Of a DNA stretch of 64,000 nt, positions 60,935 through 64,000 are shown in pieces. Source of the stretch: UBA6059 sp965227155 (GTDB taxonomy: Bacteria; Bacteroidota; Bacteroidia; Cytophagales; Cyclobacteriaceae); the NCBI GenBank assembly GCA_965227155.1, contig OZ245731.1, positions 2,232,001 through 2,296,000 on the forward strand, read 5' to 3'. The notes beneath the pieces were generated by a model. It was not told the origin of the DNA. It did not search any database and worked only from the letters and a program-made list of their open reading frames with translations. Numbering within the stretch: the first letter of the stretch is position 1; every line of letters starts with the position of its first letter. Made by a program: the position numbers and the translations under genes.

Positions 60935-61492
60935 TTATTCTTGTAATCTTTTTGAAACCTTACATGGATTCCCAAAAGCAATAACATTGCTTGGCATACT
61001 TTTAGTCACTACACTACCTGATCCAATAATGGTATTATCTCCAATCGTAACCCCTGGGTTAATACAGACATTGCCCCCAATCCAAACGTTATTTCCAATA
61101 CTTATCGGATGAGCAAATTCAAGCCCTTCATTTCTTATTTTATGCTCTACGGGATGCCCTCCAGTATATATACCAACATTAGGTCCGATTAGTACATTAT
61201 CACCAATAGTGACTTTTGCACAATCAAGGATTACAAGATTATAATTGGCAAAGAAATTACAACCAATATGAATATTGTATCCGTAATCGCATTGAAATGG
61301 GGCCTCGATGATCGGAATATCCTTTAATGAGCCAAGAAGCTTGTTAAGTAATTCATTCTTTTGGCTTACTTGATCAGGAGCAAGGTGATTAAATTGATGT
61401 AACAGGTTTTTTGCATGTAGCCTTTCATTTGTTAATTCAGGGCCAAAGGCATAATAGAGCTGCCCATTGAGCATTTTTTCTTTTTCTGACAT
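60935..61492 (-). CDS. Maltose/galactoside O-acetyltransferase-like protein
   Basis: A 185-residue left-handed beta-helix acetyltransferase of the Maa/LacA group. I start it at 61492 (MSEKEKMLNGQLYYAF), the canonical beginning of the family; an upstream start at 61522 would overlap the DUF1349 gene. The catalytic histidine is in GIYTGGHPVEHKIRN, and hexapeptide repeats run through IGPNVGI, IGNNVWIGGNVCINPGVTI and IGSGSVVTKSMP. It transfers acetyl groups from acetyl-CoA to sugar hydroxyls. It follows the DUF1349 gene after 8 bases. Confidence 0.92.
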   Translation of the reverse strand: MSEKEKMLNGQLYYAFGPELTNERLHAKNLLHQFNHLAPDQVSQKNELLNKLLGSLKDIPIIEAPFQCDYGYNIHIGCNFFANYNLVILDCAKVTIGDNVLIGPNVGIYTGGHPVEHKIRNEGLEFAHPISIGNNVWIGGNVCINPGVTIGDNTIIGSGSVVTKSMPSNVIAFGNPCKVSKRLQE

Positions 61493-61500
61493 TTCAATAA

Positions 61501-62076
61501 TTAGGGTTGACCTTTTGCCCACTCCAGTCTTCTGGTATCAGGAGTATGCTTAATACTAAAGTCTTCGAATGTTGCTGAAAAACCATTACCATCAGGGCTG
61601 GCAGCCATCATGCCGACCTTAACGGGTACATCTTTTGGGAAATAAGCAATATTACACATTTGGAAATCCCTGCCGTCAGTAGAAAAGTGAATTTCAACCG
61701 CATCAAGCTTTCTAATTGCTTTGATCCAAATAGCATCAGGCTTGCCCTTTAGCGCAACAATATTCCAGCTGCTGTAATCATTAGTTGCTACAGTGCTGAA
61801 ATTGTAAATGCCATCAACATACTCTATTCCGGTTTTTATCCAATGCTTTTCATTGATTCGAAGCATCAATCCCATCTGATCATATATCGTCTTATAATCA
61901 CCTTTAATCTTGACACTTACTTCAAATTCATTACCATGTTCACGGTAAAAGAAAGGGCCATCATCTACCGTAAAGCCATAATGTGTTTGTCTCCAATAAT
62001 CTGTTTTGGGAGTTACCCACATGGTGAGCACATTGTCCTTGTACTCCCATTTTTCAGGTTCGTTGTACCAAATCAT
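61501..62076 (-). CDS. DUF1349 domain protein (regulation or sugar-binding jelly roll)
   Basis: A 191-residue cytoplasmic protein of the DUF1349 family, a concanavalin-like jelly roll. Motifs include WVTPKTDYWRQTHYGFTVD, GPFFYREHGNEFEVSVKI, DQMGLMLRINEKHWIKTGIEY and VGMMAASPDGNGFSATFEDF. Family members are thought to bind or process sugars, with no confirmed reaction. It lies five bases downstream of the ROK kinase gene and 8 before the acetyltransferase, so the three form one operon. No catalytic residue can be named with confidence. Confidence 0.88.
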   Translation of the reverse strand: MIWYNEPEKWEYKDNVLTMWVTPKTDYWRQTHYGFTVDDGPFFYREHGNEFEVSVKIKGDYKTIYDQMGLMLRINEKHWIKTGIEYVDGIYNFSTVATNDYSSWNIVALKGKPDAIWIKAIRKLDAVEIHFSTDGRDFQMCNIAYFPKDVPVKVGMMAASPDGNGFSATFEDFSIKHTPDTRRLEWAKGQP

Positions 62077-62081
62077 ATTGT

Positions 62082-63029
62082 TTAAGTATTATTTTCTGCA
62101 ATGTGAGCGGCTCCTAAATATCCGGCTCTGTCATTCAATACAGAGGCTTCAATATTTACCTGCCCCCATGGAGTCCATGCGTGGCGGCCAACATAGTCTC
62201 TAAAATAAGGAAGAATTATATCCTTGCTTTTTAGGATGCCGCCTCCGAGCACTATTACTTCTGGATCGTAAGCATGTATATAAGATATTATGCCTGTTGA
62301 CCACAATTCCAGACAATAGTTAAGTGTTTTAACTGCTACAGTATCACCTTCTCGAAACCAATTAAATAGCTGCTCAAAATCAAAGCTTGGCTGTTTGGAA
62401 AGTATACTATCAGCATAACCATCAAGGCCCTGTGCATACTTTTCTAATGCAGGTAAACTTGATTCAGCCTCTAAACATCCGGTATTTCCACAATAACATG
62501 GTCTCCCGCCAGCATTTACAGGAATATGACCACCTAAGCAACCACCCTGATAATGTCTACCAATGAATAATTGATCATTTGAAATTACTCCTGTACCTAT
62601 GCCCGTACCAAAAGTTACCATTACCGAGGAGTGATAATTTTTAGAAACGCCAAAAATATGTTCACCCCAGCAAGCCATTCTGGAATCATTATCAATAGCT
62701 ATTGGAGCATTAAAGTTTTTCTGGGCCCAGTCTTTGAAATTAAATTGAGGAGCATCAACGTATTTGCCTCTACTTGACAAGACTCTTGAGTTATCAATAT
62801 CAACAAGACCCGGAAATGCCAGACCAATATTTTGAATTTGTCCCTTGTCAATCTGGTTATCCTGGCATAAATCCAAAATGTAATCTTTTACCAAACCCAT
62901 ATTGTAAGGCATATTTTCCTCTTTGAAGCTAGGATAAATACCAAAAGCCAGCTCTTTCGATCCAGAAAGGATGCCAATTTTGAATCTGGTGCCTCCAAGA
63001 TCAATACCTACGGTATGTGACATTTTCAA
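62082..63029 (-). CDS. ROK-family sugar kinase
   Basis: A 315-residue cytoplasmic kinase. The ATP-binding phosphate-1 motif is GIDLGGTRFKIGIL near residue 9, the catalytic aspartate is in AIDNDSRMACWGEH near 116, the ROK zinc motif is GGRPCYCGNTGCLEAESS near 173, and VIVLGGGI follows near 258. These support an active glucose- or fructose-type kinase rather than a ROK repressor, since there is no DNA-binding domain. It heads the operon with DUF1349 and acetyltransferase, divergent from an AraC-type regulator. Confidence 0.93.
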   Translation of the reverse strand: MKMSHTVGIDLGGTRFKIGILSGSKELAFGIYPSFKEENMPYNMGLVKDYILDLCQDNQIDKGQIQNIGLAFPGLVDIDNSRVLSSRGKYVDAPQFNFKDWAQKNFNAPIAIDNDSRMACWGEHIFGVSKNYHSSVMVTFGTGIGTGVISNDQLFIGRHYQGGCLGGHIPVNAGGRPCYCGNTGCLEAESSLPALEKYAQGLDGYADSILSKQPSFDFEQLFNWFREGDTVAVKTLNYCLELWSTGIISYIHAYDPEVIVLGGGILKSKDIILPYFRDYVGRHAWTPWGQVNIEASVLNDRAGYLGAAHIAENNT

Positions 63030-63129
63030 ATTGATTTATCTAACAGCAATTTCTGAAAAGTGGATGAGTCAGATGCCATGTATTTAAACCAATATTACTT
63101 GTATTTTACCTATACTCTAAGTAATCGAT

Positions 63130-63156
63130 CGGTCATGTTGATATAATAGCGGTCAT
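63130..63156. promoter_or_regulatory. CGGTCAT direct repeat in the ROK-AraC divergent region
   Basis: CGGTCAT occurs at 63130-63136 and 63150-63156, exactly 20 bp apart (two helical turns), which is the usual tandem half-site arrangement of AraC-family regulators. It lies between the divergent ROK operon and AraC gene, so it could serve either. The rest of the 229-bp region shows no other clear element. Confidence 0.4.
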
Positions 63157-63258
63157 ATACTAAGGCTCAGATTTTATTCTACGACCATTTTTTTGAGTAT
63201 ATTACGTTATATTAACCTCAATTGCTGTTTTTGAGATCAATAATAGTTAATATAAGCT

Positions 63259-64000
63259 ATGGAATTACTTTATCAAAATCTTGATTCGCTTGAGCAAAGC
63301 ACTTTCAAATCGATACACGTAAAGCATCCATATCATCTTGTACCGCTGCATTATCATGTAGAAATTGAGATTATGTATATCGTACAGGGGCAGGGAACGA
63401 GAGTAGTTGGTGACTCAGTTGAAAGCTTTAGCCCGGGAGATTTTGTGCTGGTAGGATCAAACACACCACACGTATGGAAAAGCGGTAAAGAGCATTACCT
63501 GGAAAATAGTAATCTGGAAGCTGAATGTTTTGTGCTGTTTATTCCTCCACAAGTCCTGACACAGGATATTTTTTCCATTCCAGAGTTTTCAGCCATTGGT
63601 AAAATGCTAAAGAGTAGTAAGCGTGGTATAAAATTTTCGGGACCGGAGTTGAAGAAACTTCAAAGTGCTATGGTTAGCATCTTCAATAGTGACGGAGTAA
63701 AAAGAATACTCGAGGTAATACGATTATTGGATAGTATGTCTAAAGTTACCTCAGCAAAATACCTATCAGAGGTAATTCGTACTGTTGATCATGAGACCAG
63801 AGATTTTGATAGGTTGAGTAGGTGTGTAGATTATTTGCTTCAAAACTATGACCAAAAGATAGAGCTTCATGAAATGGCTGATTTGGCCAACATGACACCA
63901 AATTCTTTTTGCAGATACTTTAAGAAAAGAACTTCAAAGACTTTTTCAAGGTACCTTACTGACCTTCGTATTGGTATGGCCGCTAAACTGTTGGTTGAGA
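63259..64000 (+). CDS. AraC-family transcriptional regulator (3' truncated by window edge)
   Basis: I read 247 codons from the ATG at 63259 to the window end with no stop. The N-terminal cupin sensor (about 25-110) has PLHYHVEIEIMYIVQG and SPGDFVLVGSNTPHVW. The C-terminal helix-turn-helix region begins at IELHEMADLANMTPNSFCRYFKK, where the first HTH is complete, and continues into YLTDLRIGMAAKLLVE; the second HTH is cut off. The protein is likely a sugar-responsive activator of the divergent ROK operon. Direct repeats about 100 bases upstream may be its binding site. Confidence 0.92.
   Translation, partial: MELLYQNLDSLEQSTFKSIHVKHPYHLVPLHYHVEIEIMYIVQGQGTRVVGDSVESFSPGDFVLVGSNTPHVWKSGKEHYLENSNLEAECFVLFIPPQVLTQDIFSIPEFSAIGKMLKSSKRGIKFSGPELKKLQSAMVSIFNSDGVKRILEVIRLLDSMSKVTSAKYLSEVIRTVDHETRDFDRLSRCVDYLLQNYDQKIELHEMADLANMTPNSFCRYFKKRTSKTFSRYLTDLRIGMAAKLLVE

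Noticed and set aside
1..64000. CRISPR array, prophage or insertion sequence
   Set aside because: I saw no regularly spaced direct repeats of 25-40 bp, no transposase or integrase, and no phage structural genes.

Overview
The window is chromosomal DNA from a member of the Bacteroidota, most likely a marine or soil Cytophagales-type bacterium. I infer this from a protein with a type IX secretion C-terminal sorting region, a GT3-family glycogen synthase, many signal-peptide peptidases, the near absence of strong Shine-Dalgarno sites, and a perfect Bacteroidota promoter (TTTG-N19-TAnnTTTG) in front of the tRNA-Val gene. I cannot assign a genus from sequence alone. There are about 57 protein genes and one tRNA, densely packed on both strands. 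There is no rRNA, CRISPR array, prophage or recognisable insertion sequence.

Layout. 0-7 kb: a truncated secreted metallophosphoesterase with a kinase-like second half, an SdiA-regulated-type propeller, an HD-Pycsar-effector-like fusion, and polyphosphate kinase converging on it. 7-13 kb: universal stress protein, secreted M24 peptidase, alpha/beta hydrolase, M14 peptidase. 13-22 kb (minus strand): a seven-gene block with an ATP-grasp ligase, a large papain-like protein, alanine racemase and a membrane coiled-coil protein in tightly coupled order. It is followed by a cNMP-domain histidine kinase, a response regulator fused to a cysteine-less thioredoxin-reductase fold, and a stand-alone receiver. 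This block is my best candidate for an undescribed system. 22-34 kb: S9 peptidase, lipid kinase, lgt, a DM13 lipoprotein with a beta-barrel partner, gluQ, and two M20 amidohydrolases on either side of an AAA_14/DUF4143 ATPase that is itself bracketed by palindromic repeats. 33-40 kb: M19 dipeptidase, small membrane proteins, a yefM-yoeB toxin-antitoxin pair, a sodium:solute symporter, a TlpA-type thioredoxin, rluE. 40-50 kb: glycogen synthase, MacB-like permease, and a sugar cluster (DUF1080 hydrolase, Tat-exported Gfo/Idh/MocA oxidoreductase, sugar porter) separated by hairpins. 50-59 kb: S41 protease, hemerythrin-ruvX-def-nitrilase operon, type IX cargo protein, murF, tRNA-Val. 59-64 kb: PIN-domain toxin-antitoxin pair and a sugar regulatory cluster (LacI, acetyltransferase, DUF1349, ROK kinase, divergent AraC truncated at the window end).

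How the parts fit. Much of the window concerns digestion of peptides in the envelope or periplasm (M24, M14, S9, M20, M19, S41) and uptake or processing of modified sugars. The 13-22 kb block combines ATP-dependent amide-bond formation, D-alanine supply and a cysteine-protease fold, suggesting synthesis or editing of a small peptide or cell-wall-linked product, with redox and cyclic-nucleotide signalling proteins next to it; this is inference. Several neighbouring genes are coupled by ATGA, TAATG or TGATG overlaps, and four convergent pairs overlap by exactly 4 bp at their stop codons.
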